Source: Affinundibacterium fentianense (lineage in GTDB: Bacteria; Pseudomonadota; Gammaproteobacteria; Burkholderiales; Burkholderiaceae_D). From it: 64,000 nucleotides of DNA. Position 1 is the stretch's first letter. Every line of letters starts with the position of its first letter. Positions 37,220 through 47,123 of the stretch are shown one piece after another. The notes under the pieces were generated by a model. The model did no database searches. It was not told the origin of the DNA and was given only the letters and a program-made list of their open reading frames with translations. The DNA lies in contig NZ_JAGSPJ010000006.1 of NCBI RefSeq assembly GCF_018139545.1, positions 248,001 through 312,000 on the forward strand, read 5' to 3'. Made by a program: the position numbers and the translations under genes.

Positions 37220-39091
37220 ATGGCATTTTCGCCCTTCCGTGCAATCGGGCAAGGCATCAAATGGTTTTGGAATGCGGTTGATTCCAGTCGACGATTTATC
37301 ATCAATTTGATTTTTCTCTTGTTGGTCATTGCGCTATTAAACGCAATATTTTCATCAGACAAAGTCAAACTAGAAGACAAAACCGCTCTGATCCTGAATT
37401 TGAAAGGTCAACTTGTGGAACAGCACGCTGGTAGTGCAAGCGATGCTTTTCTCGCTGAGGTACAAGGTGAAAACCGCCGCTCCACGCAACTTCGCGATAT
37501 TCTCACCGTCTTGGATGCGGCCGCGCGAGACCCTCAAATTAATAGTGTTGTTTTGACTTTAGACGGGATGCAAGGGTCAGGACTAGCGATATTGCGCGAA
37601 GTGGCTGCTGGACTTGAGCGTTTTAAGGCCAGTGGAAAAAAAGTGATCGCATGGGGCTCGAGTTTTGATCAACGCCAATACTATTTGGCCGCGCATGCAA
37701 ATGAAGTTTATATGCACCCGATGGGCAATGTGATGTTGAGTGGGTTTGGTGGGTATCGCAATTACTATAAAGATGCATTGGATAAAATCGGAATCACGGT
37801 CAATGTCCTGAAAGTGGGTACCTATAAGAGTTTTGCTGAACCCTACATCGCCAATGGACCTTCGAGTGCATCTGCCGAAGCAGATGCTTACCTATATAAC
37901 GCGATGTGGAAGCTTTATACAGATGGGGTTGAGAAAGCACGCAAGTTACCCGCTGGTTCGATCATGAATAGCATCAATAATCTCCCCGAGATGTTAAAGA
38001 GCGCCAACGGAAGTGTGGCGCAATTTGCAGTGAATGCGAAATTGATTGATGGCTTAAAGTCGCGAGATGAACTGCGTCAAATGATGTTGGGTCTCGGGGC
38101 AAAAGATCCGCAAACTAAGAGTTTTAAGCAAGTCAATTTCGACGATTATCTGCAAGCGCAAAATCATTTTTCCTTCGGGCCGGCGGTCGCAGTCATCGTG
38201 GCGGAAGGCGAAATTAGCGAGGGAAATGCGCCTCCAGGTGCGATTGGAGGAATGTCAACGGCGAATCTCGTGCGCAAGGCGCGGGAAGATGAGCATGTGA
38301 AAGCACTGGTGTTGCGTGTTGACTCCCCGGGCGGTAGCGCTTTTGGTTCTGAGTTGATACGGCAAGAGCTAGAACTAACACGCAAAGTCGGTAAGCCTGT
38401 GGTTATTTCTATGGGAAATGTTGCTGCTTCAGGAGGGTATTGGATTTCGATGTCGGCCGATGAAGTGATTGCAGATGCGGCGACGATTACTGGATCGATA
38501 GGCGTATTTGCAATTTTTCCGACTGCCGATAAAGTACTCGACAAGCTTGGTGTTCATACTGCTGGTACAACAACAACTTGGATGAGTGATGCATTCAATC
38601 CTCTGCGACCACTGAATCCTCGCTTTGCTGAAGTAATTCAGTTGGGAATTAACCATACATATCAAGAGTTCACCACAAAGGCAGCGGCTGCCAGGAATAC
38701 CACACCAGAGAAGATTGATGCGGTAGCGCAAGGGCGAGTATGGACAGGTGAGCAAGCCAAAGAACGTGGCTTGATCGACCGTATTGGAAGTTTTAAAGAC
38801 GCGTTAAAGTCAGCCGCCAACCGTGCTAATTTGAATTCTGACTATCGTGTCACGTATATAGAGCGGGAGCCATCTAAGTTTGATCGTATTTTTAGTATCT
38901 TCGAAGATGGCGCAACAAAGGCAGCAGCGAAAGCACTGAATGAGCAATTTAAAGTAGCTGTTGCACCAAGTGGAATTCCACCTGCTGCCGCGAATGAAGT
39001 GGTCAAAGATCTTGCGTGGTTGGCGGATCTACGAAGCGATAAACGTGGCTATTTGTTTATGGCACATTGCATGTGCGGCGGATCAGATTAG
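37220..39091 (+). CDS. sppA: Signal peptide peptidase SppA, 67-kDa type
   Basis: A 623-residue inner-membrane serine protease that clears cleaved signal peptides. One N-terminal transmembrane helix (about 27-45) anchors tandem S49 domains facing the periplasm. The Ser-Lys dyad is split between them: Lys203 in KVGTYKSFAEPY and Ser404 in NVAASGGYW, matching K209 and S409 of E. coli SppA. The ATG at 37220 is chosen because AGGAG (37210-37214) precedes it; an in-frame start at 37154 has none. The final residues (MAHCMCGGSD) look untypical. Confidence 0.94.
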   Translation: MAFSPFRAIGQGIKWFWNAVDSSRRFIINLIFLLLVIALLNAIFSSDKVKLEDKTALILNLKGQLVEQHAGSASDAFLAEVQGENRRSTQLRDILTVLDAAARDPQINSVVLTLDGMQGSGLAILREVAAGLERFKASGKKVIAWGSSFDQRQYYLAAHANEVYMHPMGNVMLSGFGGYRNYYKDALDKIGITVNVLKVGTYKSFAEPYIANGPSSASAEADAYLYNAMWKLYTDGVEKARKLPAGSIMNSINNLPEMLKSANGSVAQFAVNAKLIDGLKSRDELRQMMLGLGAKDPQTKSFKQVNFDDYLQAQNHFSFGPAVAVIVAEGEISEGNAPPGAIGGMSTANLVRKAREDEHVKALVLRVDSPGGSAFGSELIRQELELTRKVGKPVVISMGNVAASGGYWISMSADEVIADAATITGSIGVFAIFPTADKVLDKLGVHTAGTTTTWMSDAFNPLRPLNPRFAEVIQLGINHTYQEFTTKAAAARNTTPEKIDAVAQGRVWTGEQAKERGLIDRIGSFKDALKSAANRANLNSDYRVTYIEREPSKFDRIFSIFEDGATKAAAKALNEQFKVAVAPSGIPPAAANEVVKDLAWLADLRSDKRGYLFMAHCMCGGSD

Positions 39092-39116
39092 TCAAATCGA
39101 AGATTGGGTTTGCGAT

Positions 39117-39153
39117 GAAAAGGGAGGGGGGCAAAAGTGCCTCCCTTTTTTTT
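39117..39153 (+). terminator. Intrinsic terminator after sppA
   Basis: AAAGGGAGG and CCTCCCTTT pair around a short loop (with an inner GC/GC extension) and are followed by a long T-tract. Confidence 0.9.
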
Positions 39154-39309
39154 GTTTGAATATTGCGTCAGGCTTTTTTACAGCCGATGTTTGTGGATGT
39201 TCATGTGCCTGAGCATGTTGAGAAAGATTTTTTCATGTTGTTTTTATTGCTTTATTGAAAATAAAATGTGTATTTTGATAGAATTTTTATTTTTAACGAA
39301 AGGAACAAG

Positions 39310-40038
39310 ATGTCGCAAATGAGAACTTTTTTTGCTGGTGCAACGACAATGGCGGCAACTTTGGCCGCAATTTTTGCACTAATCGGAGCCCGTGAGCCAG
39401 TTAGACATGAACGGTTTGATGAAATTACAGTCGGTCGTATCAACATTGTTGAACCCGATGGCACGAAACGTTTGGTGATTTCGAATCGTGCACAATTTCC
39501 CGGTGACTTTATTCAAGGAAAAGAGCGACCACGTCCAGATCGTCGTGATTACGCCGGGATGCTTTTTGTGAACGAAGAAGGAACTGAAAATGGTGGTCTG
39601 ATTCAGCGTGGTGGAATGGGGCCGGATGGAAAAATTGTCTCTGGATTGTCCTTGACTTTTGACCGATTCCGTCAAGATCAAACATTGCAGTTACTGAATC
39701 ACGATAGCGCGAACCATCAATTGACAGGTATTCGTGTGAACGACGTTCCGTACTTTAAGGTCACGTCGATGGAGGATTTGGATCGATTCCAAGTCGAGTC
39801 AAATAACTTACCAGCGGCAGAGCAAGACGCCTATTGGAAGAAATTGGCTGAGGACGGGCGTTTATCGGCTCCACGAATTTGGCTTGGAAATACCCGTGAT
39901 AAAGGATCAAGCCTCCAACTGAAAGATGCAAAAGGACGAACCCGTATGATGTTATTGGTCAGTGCGGCCGGTCACGCTGAGATTACGATGCTCGACGAGA
40001 ACGGCAAAGTGATCAAAACCGTGTCACCAACGAATTAG
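39310..40038 (+). CDS. Hypothetical protein with N-terminal membrane anchor
   Basis: A 242-residue protein starting MSQMRTFFAGATTMAATLAA. A single hydrophobic helix (about residues 5-25) serves as anchor or uncleaved signal. The rest is hydrophilic and beta-rich, with short strand repeats such as ITVGRINIVEPDGTKRLVIS, LQLKDAKGRTRMMLLVS and ITMLDENGKVIKTVS, suggesting a repeated strand-turn (DxxG) unit that wraps the ends of the protein around a middle domain. I do not recognise the family. AAAGGA precedes the ATG by 7 bp, supporting this start. Single gene between a terminator and a convergent ArsR gene. Confidence 0.7.
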   Translation: MSQMRTFFAGATTMAATLAAIFALIGAREPVRHERFDEITVGRINIVEPDGTKRLVISNRAQFPGDFIQGKERPRPDRRDYAGMLFVNEEGTENGGLIQRGGMGPDGKIVSGLSLTFDRFRQDQTLQLLNHDSANHQLTGIRVNDVPYFKVTSMEDLDRFQVESNNLPAAEQDAYWKKLAEDGRLSAPRIWLGNTRDKGSSLQLKDAKGRTRMMLLVSAAGHAEITMLDENGKVIKTVSPTN

Positions 40039-40055
40039 TGTCAGTTTCTAATTTG

Positions 40056-40083
40056 ATCCGCGAAGCCATGCAACTTCGCGGAT
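40056..40083. terminator. Perfect hairpin between convergent genes
   Basis: ATCCGCGAAG and CTTCGCGGAT form a perfect 10-bp stem around CCATGCAA. It lacks a T-tract, but its position just after the stop of one gene and before the convergent ArsR stop fits a transcription end. Confidence 0.55.
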
Positions 40084-40137
40084 AGGTGATAGTCGGCTAA
40101 ACAAGTTGATATCCCTCTTTCAGAGGTGAGCACGACT

Positions 40138-40512
40138 TTAGGTTTGTCTAGCTATGGTAATGACATCGAGCAAGTGGGCTTGTTGCTGTAGCTGTTCCGC
40201 GACATTGCGACAGACTAAATCGCATAGTGCATAAATTGCCGGATCGGCGATTCGATAAAACACGGCAGTACCACGACTCTCTCTCGTCACCAAGCCATGT
40301 TTCGCTAGGGTCGATAAATGGCGTGAAACATTCGCTTGAGAGCTCGCACACTCCTCTGCAAGTTCTCCTACATTTTTTTCTCGTTCCCGCAAAAAATTGA
40401 GGATTTTAAGTCGACTCGGTTCTGATAAAGCCGAGAAATACTGAGCGACGCGTTCTAAGGCTAGTTCAGATAGCCCTTCCATCGCGACACAGCTGTTCGA
40501 TTTGAGTTTCAT
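40138..40512 (-). CDS. ArsR/SmtB family repressor of the RND-sulfide operon
   Basis: A 124-residue winged-helix regulator. The recognition region is GELAEECASSQANVSRHLSTL and the wing RGTAVFYRIAD. It lacks the CVC metal motif of ArsR itself, but has Cys8, Cys55, Cys97 and Cys101, the last two spaced CxxxC in the final helix. Divergent from the RND-thioredoxin-SQR operon across a 155-bp spacer with a 32-bp palindrome, so it is the probable local repressor. Given the operon, a thiol, persulfide or metal signal is plausible; the cysteine positions do not clearly match BigR or SqrR, so the inducer is open. Confidence 0.9.
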   Translation of the reverse strand: MKLKSNSCVAMEGLSELALERVAQYFSALSEPSRLKILNFLREREKNVGELAEECASSQANVSRHLSTLAKHGLVTRESRGTAVFYRIADPAIYALCDLVCRNVAEQLQQQAHLLDVITIARQT

Positions 40513-40568
40513 CTGAGTGTGCGGTTTGTAAAAAGTTTATGTAGGTTAATTCACGTCAAAAAAATTTA

Positions 40569-40600
40569 ATACTTATTTGCGCATTTACGCAAATAAGTAT
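40569..40600. promoter_or_regulatory. Probable ArsR operator (32-bp palindrome)
   Basis: ATACTTATTTGCG (40569-40581) and CGCAAATAAGTAT (40588-40600) are exact inverted arms separated by CATTTA. The site sits midway between the divergent arsR-type gene and the RND operon and overlaps the latter's promoter elements, as expected of a winged-helix dimer site. Confidence 0.8.
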
Positions 40601-40605
40601 ATTAT
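40577..40605 (+). promoter_or_regulatory. Probable promoter of the RND-sulfide operon
   Basis: TTGCGC (40577-40582) and TATTAT (40600-40605) are spaced by 17 bp and lie within or at the edge of the 32-bp palindrome. The leader would be about 55 nt. Confidence 0.5.
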
Positions 40606-40667
40606 TCAATTTAAGCAAATGCAAATCAGTCTTTCATTTACCCATTTAACTTAGCGGAGTATTCACA

Positions 40668-41753
40668 ATGTCAACTTTCTTCATGAAACCTTTGGTTTTA
40701 TTTACGACACTTGCATTGATGACACTAGCCGAGATGTCGTTCGCTGGCGATGCCAAGCCTTTGGTGACAGCGGCAGTTAGGGCTAGCAATGAAAATGCAA
40801 CCCTTAGCGCTGATGGTGTTATCGAAGCCATTCGGCACACGGTGATTGCACCTCAGGTATCGGGTGCAATTGTTCAATTGCCAGTGCAAGCAGGGGACTC
40901 GGTCAAAGCAGGGCAGCTGCTTGTACGTCTTGATGCGCGTGCTGCCCAACAAGAGTTCACTGCGAGTAAAGCACAAGTGGATGCTGCGCGAGCGAACTTA
41001 GCAGTTGCCGAAAAAGATTATGAGCGGCAAAAATTGTTGTTTGAGAAAAACTATATTAGTCAAGCGACGCTGGATCGTGCGCAAGCACAATTTAAGTCAG
41101 CTGCGGCACAAGCAAACGCACAGATCGCGCAAGCGAATGCTGTTCAAACACAGTCGGGATTTTATTCGATCACAGCGCCTTATAACGGTATTGTGGCAGA
41201 AATGCCCTCCGCGCTCGGGGAGATGGCGATGCCAGGACGATCGATTATGACTGTTTATGACCCTAGCTCACTCAGGGCGATATTTACGGTTTCACAGGCT
41301 AAAGTCGCCGCGTTGAAATTAGGTAAAGATCTGACGATAGAAATACCATCGATGCCGCCTGAACAGCGTTTTATCGCGTCCAAGAATGTAACCGTATTGC
41401 CATTGTCCGACGCAAATACGCATACGGTTCAACTACGCTTAGAGTTGCCAACAAATGTGAGAGGTGTGCAACCTGGTATGTTCGCTCGGATTGCCCTGTC
41501 ATTCAATGCGGCAAGCACAAACAGCAATCCATCGGTTCTTGGCGACAGTCGCTTGTATGTGCCGCGCACTGCGGTAATTCGCCGTGCGGAGATGTATGCG
41601 GTCTATGTTGTCAATGCGCAAGGGAAAGCCGTCCTTCGTCAAATCAAACCAGGGCGCATTCAGGATACTGAGCAAGAAATCTTAAGCGGTGTAGCCAAGG
41701 GGGAACTCGTCGCGATTGATCCGCTAGCAGCAAGTTTGTCCACAGCGAAATAG
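40668..41753 (+). CDS. RND efflux periplasmic adaptor (membrane fusion protein)
   Basis: A 361-residue adaptor linking an inner-membrane RND pump to an outer-membrane channel. A cleavable signal peptide ends near MSFAGDA, without a lipobox. A lipoyl-like half motif (VIAPQVSGAIVQLPVQAGDSVKAGQLLVRLD) precedes an alpha-hairpin (about 85-145, rich in Ala/Gln) and the second lipoyl half (YSITAPYNGIVAEM), then the beta-barrel and membrane-proximal domains. First gene of the operon, 9 bp before the pump gene. No TolC-like channel is encoded here, so it probably uses one from elsewhere. Confidence 0.93.
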   Translation: MSTFFMKPLVLFTTLALMTLAEMSFAGDAKPLVTAAVRASNENATLSADGVIEAIRHTVIAPQVSGAIVQLPVQAGDSVKAGQLLVRLDARAAQQEFTASKAQVDAARANLAVAEKDYERQKLLFEKNYISQATLDRAQAQFKSAAAQANAQIAQANAVQTQSGFYSITAPYNGIVAEMPSALGEMAMPGRSIMTVYDPSSLRAIFTVSQAKVAALKLGKDLTIEIPSMPPEQRFIASKNVTVLPLSDANTHTVQLRLELPTNVRGVQPGMFARIALSFNAASTNSNPSVLGDSRLYVPRTAVIRRAEMYAVYVVNAQGKAVLRQIKPGRIQDTEQEILSGVAKGELVAIDPLAASLSTAK

Positions 41754-41762
41754 GAGAAGACA

Positions 41763-44700
41763 ATGTCTCAAGAAACACAAGCATTGGGCGTCTCAGGTCG
41801 AATTGCGGGTTTTTTTCAGTCTGCTCAGCTGACTCCACTGATCGCCTTAGTCGCTTTTCTATTAGGTTTGTTTGCGGTACTCGTCACGCCACGCGAAGAG
41901 GAACCACAAATTAATGTGACGATGGCAAATGTACTCATTCCCTTCCCCGGTGCATCGGCGAAACAAGTGGAACAGTCGGTACTAGTTCCAGCAGAGCAAG
42001 TCCTTAGTCAAATTGCGAACGTCGAACATGTGATGTCGGTTGCGCGACCTGGTCTCGCAATCATTACGGTTCAATTCGAAGTGGGTGTTCCTAGGACAGA
42101 AGCGCTGGTACGCTTGCACGATACCGTGCAGAGCCACAAAGATTGGTTACCGGCAAATTTGGGGACCTTGGAACCCTTGATTAAACCAAAAGGTATCGAC
42201 GACGTACCTATTGTTTCGCTCACTCTTTGGAGTAAAAAAACTGACAACAGCGCTTTTGACCTAGAGACGATTGCTCACAGTATCGAAGCAGATCTAAAAA
42301 GGGTGAAAGGGACGCGAGAGATTTCGACGATTGGTGGTCCAGGGCGGGCCATCAATATTGCCCTTGATCCCGTTAAGTTGGCAGCGAATGATTTGACCGT
42401 AATGGATTTGCAAGCGAGTTTGCAATCGGCAAATTTAGGTATGCCAGTGGGCGAATTGAGTGCTGGCAACCGTAACTTAGCCATCGAAGCTGGGCCTTAT
42501 TTGAATGATGCAAATAGCGTTGCAGAGTTGGTCGTTGCTGTGCGCAATAAACGCCCGATTTTTCTGCAGGATGTGGCAACGGTTGAGGATGGTCCCCTGC
42601 AGGCAAGTCAGTATGTTTGGCATGGCGTCGCAGGTAAAGTATCTGCAGAATATCCAGCCGTCACCATGGCCGTGACTAAGAAGCCTGGACAAAATGCGGT
42701 AGAGGTTGCGAATGCTGTGATCGCCAGAGTCGAGCTTCTGAAGAATGCCGTGATTCCTGCGGATATTGAGGTCAACGTCTCACGCAATTACGGTCAAACG
42801 GCGGACGACAAGGCTAAAAAATTAATCCAAAAATTGCTGTTTGCGACACTCTCTGTGGTTGCCTTGGTGTTTGTCGCACTCGGTCGCCGCGAGGCAGCAA
42901 TTGTCGGCACCGCTGTTATTTTAACTTTGACAGTGACCTTATTTGCTTCTTGGGCATGGGGATTCACGCTGAACCGCGTATCGCTTTTTGCGTTGATTTT
43001 TTCGATTGGTATTTTGGTCGATGATGCGATTGTTGTGGTCGAAAATATTCATCGACATCAGGCTCTTTTTCCTGAGAAACGTCTAGTCGACATCATTCCT
43101 GGTGCTGTTGACGAAGTTGGAGGCCCAACGATTTTAGCGACACTGACTGTGATCGCTGCGCTCCTGCCTATGGCATTTGTATCAGGTTTGATGGGTCCCT
43201 ATATGAGCCCGATACCCATTAATGCCAGTATGGGGATGTTGTTGTCCTTAGCGATTGCTTTTGTTGTGACGCCATGGCTGGCACGTCTTTGGATGAAAGA
43301 GGGACATCATGCAGGTGGGGGACTTGCTGACAAACTAGCTCCGCAATTTAATCGACTCTTTAAACCTTTTTTAGATTCGAGAACAGGTAGTAAAAATAGA
43401 AAAAAATTGGGACTCGGCGTTGCTTCATTGATTGCACTGTCTGTTGCTTTACCTGTTTTAGGCTTAGTGCAGTTGAAGATGCTTCCGTTTGATAATAAAT
43501 CGGAATTCCAAGTCATCGTAGATATGCCAGCTGGAACTCCTGTTGAGAAAACAGCGGCCGTGTTGCATGAACTTGGGACCTATCTACAAACGGTTCCAGA
43601 AGTCACAGATTATCAAGCCTACGCCGGAACGGCAGCACCGATCAATTTTAATGGGTTAGTACGTCAGTATTATTTGCGTGCGGGCGGCGAAGTGGGCGAT
43701 ATTCAAGTGAATTTGGTCGATAAACACCATCGTTCTGATAAGAGTCATGTGATCGCAACCCGCGTACGTCCGCAATTACAAGCACTGGCAAAAAAAATAG
43801 ATCCTGAAGCGAATGTGAAAGTTGTGGAAGTGCCACCAGGCCCTCCGGTGCTCGCGCCGATCGTCGCTGAAATCTATGGTCCAGGTGATTTGGAGCGTCG
43901 TCAAGTGGCGAAGCAAGTGCGGGCAGTATTTGAAAAGTCAGAAGGAATAGTGGATGTTGACGATAGCAGCATTATTTTTGCACCACGTAAGTTGCTATTA
44001 ATTGATCGGCCAAAGGCTGCACAACTTGGAATTTCGCAGGCGAGCATTGTGACGACATTGCGTGCTGGACTCTCCGGTGATACGGCAAGCTATTTGCGTG
44101 ACGAAAGCAAATATCCCGTCGCAACAAGTTTACGATTACCTATTAGTGAGCAAGGCGATATCGAGACTTTGCTGACACTCGGTGTGAAAAATGCACAAGG
44201 AAAAATTGTCCCGATTCGCGAACTGGTGACGATCACGGATACCTTGCGTGAACAGCCGCTGTATCACAAAGATGGTCTTCCTGTGAATTACGTGGTGGCC
44301 GATATGGCAGGTCGAGTTGATAGCCCACTGTACGGCATGTTTGCGATGCGTTCAGAGATTGCAAAAATTATCACACCGGGAGCGGGTAAATTGAACGAAT
44401 ACTTCATTACTGCCCCGCAAGACCCTTATCGTGGTTTTAGTTTGAAATGGGATGGCGAATGGCAAGTGACTTATGAGACTTTCCGAGATATGGGCGCTGC
44501 TTATGCGGTTGGTTTGGTTCTGATTTACTTGCTGGTCGTAGCGCAGTTTGGTTCGTATTTGACGCCCTTGATCATCATGGCACCGATTCCATTGACGATT
44601 ATCGGAGTGATGCCCGGACACGCTTTGCTTGGCGCGCAATACACTGCCACCAGCATGATCGGAATGATTGCGCTCGCGGGAATTATCGTTCGCAACTCAA

Positions 44701-44981
44701 TATTATTGGTTGACTTTATTCACGTCCAAGTCGCTTCGGGCATGGACTTCAAAGACGCTGTAGTGAGTTCTGCGATCACGCGAGCCCAACCGATAGCTTT
44801 AACTGGACTCGCAGCGATGATGGGTGCGTTCTTTATTTTAGATGACCCGATTTTTAATGGCTTAGCGATCTCATTAATTTTCGGTATTTTTGTTTCTACT
44901 TTATTGACTTTGGTCGTGATTCCACTTTTGTATTTCATGGCGTATCGCCACAAATACGAAGTGGTCGTTGAGATCGAGTAA
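41763..44981 (+). CDS. RND efflux transporter permease
   Basis: A 1,072-residue inner-membrane proton-driven pump with two large periplasmic loops and 12 predicted transmembrane helices. The proton-relay aspartates are in TM4, GILVDDAIVVVENIHRH, as in AcrB-type (HAE1-like) pumps rather than metal (HME) pumps; substrate is not readable. GGAG overlaps the adaptor stop and precedes the ATG by about 7 bp. It is placed in an operon with a YgaP-like protein, thioredoxin and SQR, suggesting it exports something made or encountered during sulfide or thiol stress (inference). Confidence 0.93.
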   Translation: MSQETQALGVSGRIAGFFQSAQLTPLIALVAFLLGLFAVLVTPREEEPQINVTMANVLIPFPGASAKQVEQSVLVPAEQVLSQIANVEHVMSVARPGLAIITVQFEVGVPRTEALVRLHDTVQSHKDWLPANLGTLEPLIKPKGIDDVPIVSLTLWSKKTDNSAFDLETIAHSIEADLKRVKGTREISTIGGPGRAINIALDPVKLAANDLTVMDLQASLQSANLGMPVGELSAGNRNLAIEAGPYLNDANSVAELVVAVRNKRPIFLQDVATVEDGPLQASQYVWHGVAGKVSAEYPAVTMAVTKKPGQNAVEVANAVIARVELLKNAVIPADIEVNVSRNYGQTADDKAKKLIQKLLFATLSVVALVFVALGRREAAIVGTAVILTLTVTLFASWAWGFTLNRVSLFALIFSIGILVDDAIVVVENIHRHQALFPEKRLVDIIPGAVDEVGGPTILATLTVIAALLPMAFVSGLMGPYMSPIPINASMGMLLSLAIAFVVTPWLARLWMKEGHHAGGGLADKLAPQFNRLFKPFLDSRTGSKNRKKLGLGVASLIALSVALPVLGLVQLKMLPFDNKSEFQVIVDMPAGTPVEKTAAVLHELGTYLQTVPEVTDYQAYAGTAAPINFNGLVRQYYLRAGGEVGDIQVNLVDKHHRSDKSHVIATRVRPQLQALAKKIDPEANVKVVEVPPGPPVLAPIVAEIYGPGDLERRQVAKQVRAVFEKSEGIVDVDDSSIIFAPRKLLLIDRPKAAQLGISQASIVTTLRAGLSGDTASYLRDESKYPVATSLRLPISEQGDIETLLTLGVKNAQGKIVPIRELVTITDTLREQPLYHKDGLPVNYVVADMAGRVDSPLYGMFAMRSEIAKIITPGAGKLNEYFITAPQDPYRGFSLKWDGEWQVTYETFRDMGAAYAVGLVLIYLLVVAQFGSYLTPLIIMAPIPLTIIGVMPGHALLGAQYTATSMIGMIALAGIIVRNSILLVDFIHVQVASGMDFKDAVVSSAITRAQPIALTGLAAMMGAFFILDDPIFNGLAISLIFGIFVSTLLTLVVIPLLYFMAYRHKYEVVVEIE

Positions 44982-45030
44982 TGGTTGGTTAATTGTTGAG
45001 TGTAATTGTGTATTTTTTTAGGAGAAGATC

Positions 45031-45240
45031 ATGACTTCATGGCAAATGGTACGTGTTATTGCGGGTTCTTTTATTTTGTTGAGTTTAGCCTTGGGTATTC
45101 CAGGTAGCCCATTGTTTACTAGTCAATGGTTCCTAGCATTTACCGCTTTTGTTGGCGCAAATATCTTACAAAGTGGTTTGACGAAATGGTGTTTGATGGA
45201 AACAATAATGCGTAAATTGGGATTCAAAAAGGGCGAGTAA
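45031..45240 (+). CDS. YgaP-like small membrane protein (DUF2892)
   Basis: A 69-residue protein with two transmembrane helices (about 7-25 and 31-50), matching the membrane part of E. coli YgaP without the rhodanese domain. The pattern MVRVIAGSFILLSLALG and the CLMETIMRKLGFKKGE tail fit DUF2892. YgaP itself is a sulfide-related rhodanese controlled by an ArsR-family repressor (YgaV), so finding this domain under an ArsR gene and before SQR is telling. AGGAGA lies 6 bp before the ATG. Confidence 0.85.
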   Translation: MTSWQMVRVIAGSFILLSLALGIPGSPLFTSQWFLAFTAFVGANILQSGLTKWCLMETIMRKLGFKKGE

Positions 45241-45286
45241 ACGACCTGCTGAGTTTTCAGCGACGCAAAATAGCGAGGGACAGAAA

Positions 45287-45715
45287 ATGCAATTAGTGTG
45301 CACAAATTGTAATGCGACAAATCGCGTACCGAATGAACGACTAGGAGATCAACCAGTTTGTGGAAAATGTGGACAGGCATTGATGAGTACGCATCCCGCT
45401 CAACTGAGTGAGCAACAGTTGCCCAAGTTTCTTAGTCACACTGAACTTCCAATATTGATCGATTTTTGGGCTGCTTGGTGTGGACCTTGTCGTGCTATGG
45501 CACCGCAGTTTGAACAGGCTGCAATGGCGGCGCCGAATATTCGTTTTGTTAAGGTAGACAGCGATGCCGCACCGATTGCCAGTCAACAGTTTGGCATTCG
45601 CAGTATCCCAACTTTGCTGTTAATGCGAGATGGGCGTGAAATTGCGCGGCAAAGTGGTGTGATGCCTGCGCAGCAAATCATTGAATGGGCAAATAGGCAT
45701 TTGAATTCGCCTTAG
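45287..45715 (+). CDS. Thioredoxin 2-type (TrxC-like) zinc-finger thioredoxin
   Basis: A 142-residue thioredoxin. The N-terminal zinc finger has Cys5, Cys8, Cys25 and Cys28, diagnostic of the TrxC group. The redox site is W64-CGPC-68 and the cis-proline segment is GIRSIPTLLLM. It reduces disulfides and, in sulfide-handling systems, can reduce persulfides. GAGGGA precedes the ATG by 6 bp. The position between the YgaP-like gene and SQR suggests it serves the sulfide module, though it may also be the cell's general TrxC. Confidence 0.92.
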   Translation: MQLVCTNCNATNRVPNERLGDQPVCGKCGQALMSTHPAQLSEQQLPKFLSHTELPILIDFWAAWCGPCRAMAPQFEQAAMAAPNIRFVKVDSDAAPIASQQFGIRSIPTLLLMRDGREIARQSGVMPAQQIIEWANRHLNSP

Positions 45716-45783
45716 GAAGTTCGTTGTGGCAGCGTGCCAATTTCTTGAAGGTGACGAAGAACTGTTTTTTGAGGTATTTTTGA

Positions 45784-47076
<1,293 letters not shown>

Positions 47077-47123
47077 CACGGTAAAAAAATACGAGCATCA
47101 AAACGCATACTCTGAAATTATTC

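Noticed and set aside
40138-40512. Naming the repressor BigR or SqrR.
   Set aside because: Its cysteine positions do not clearly match those sensors, so only the ArsR family is stated.
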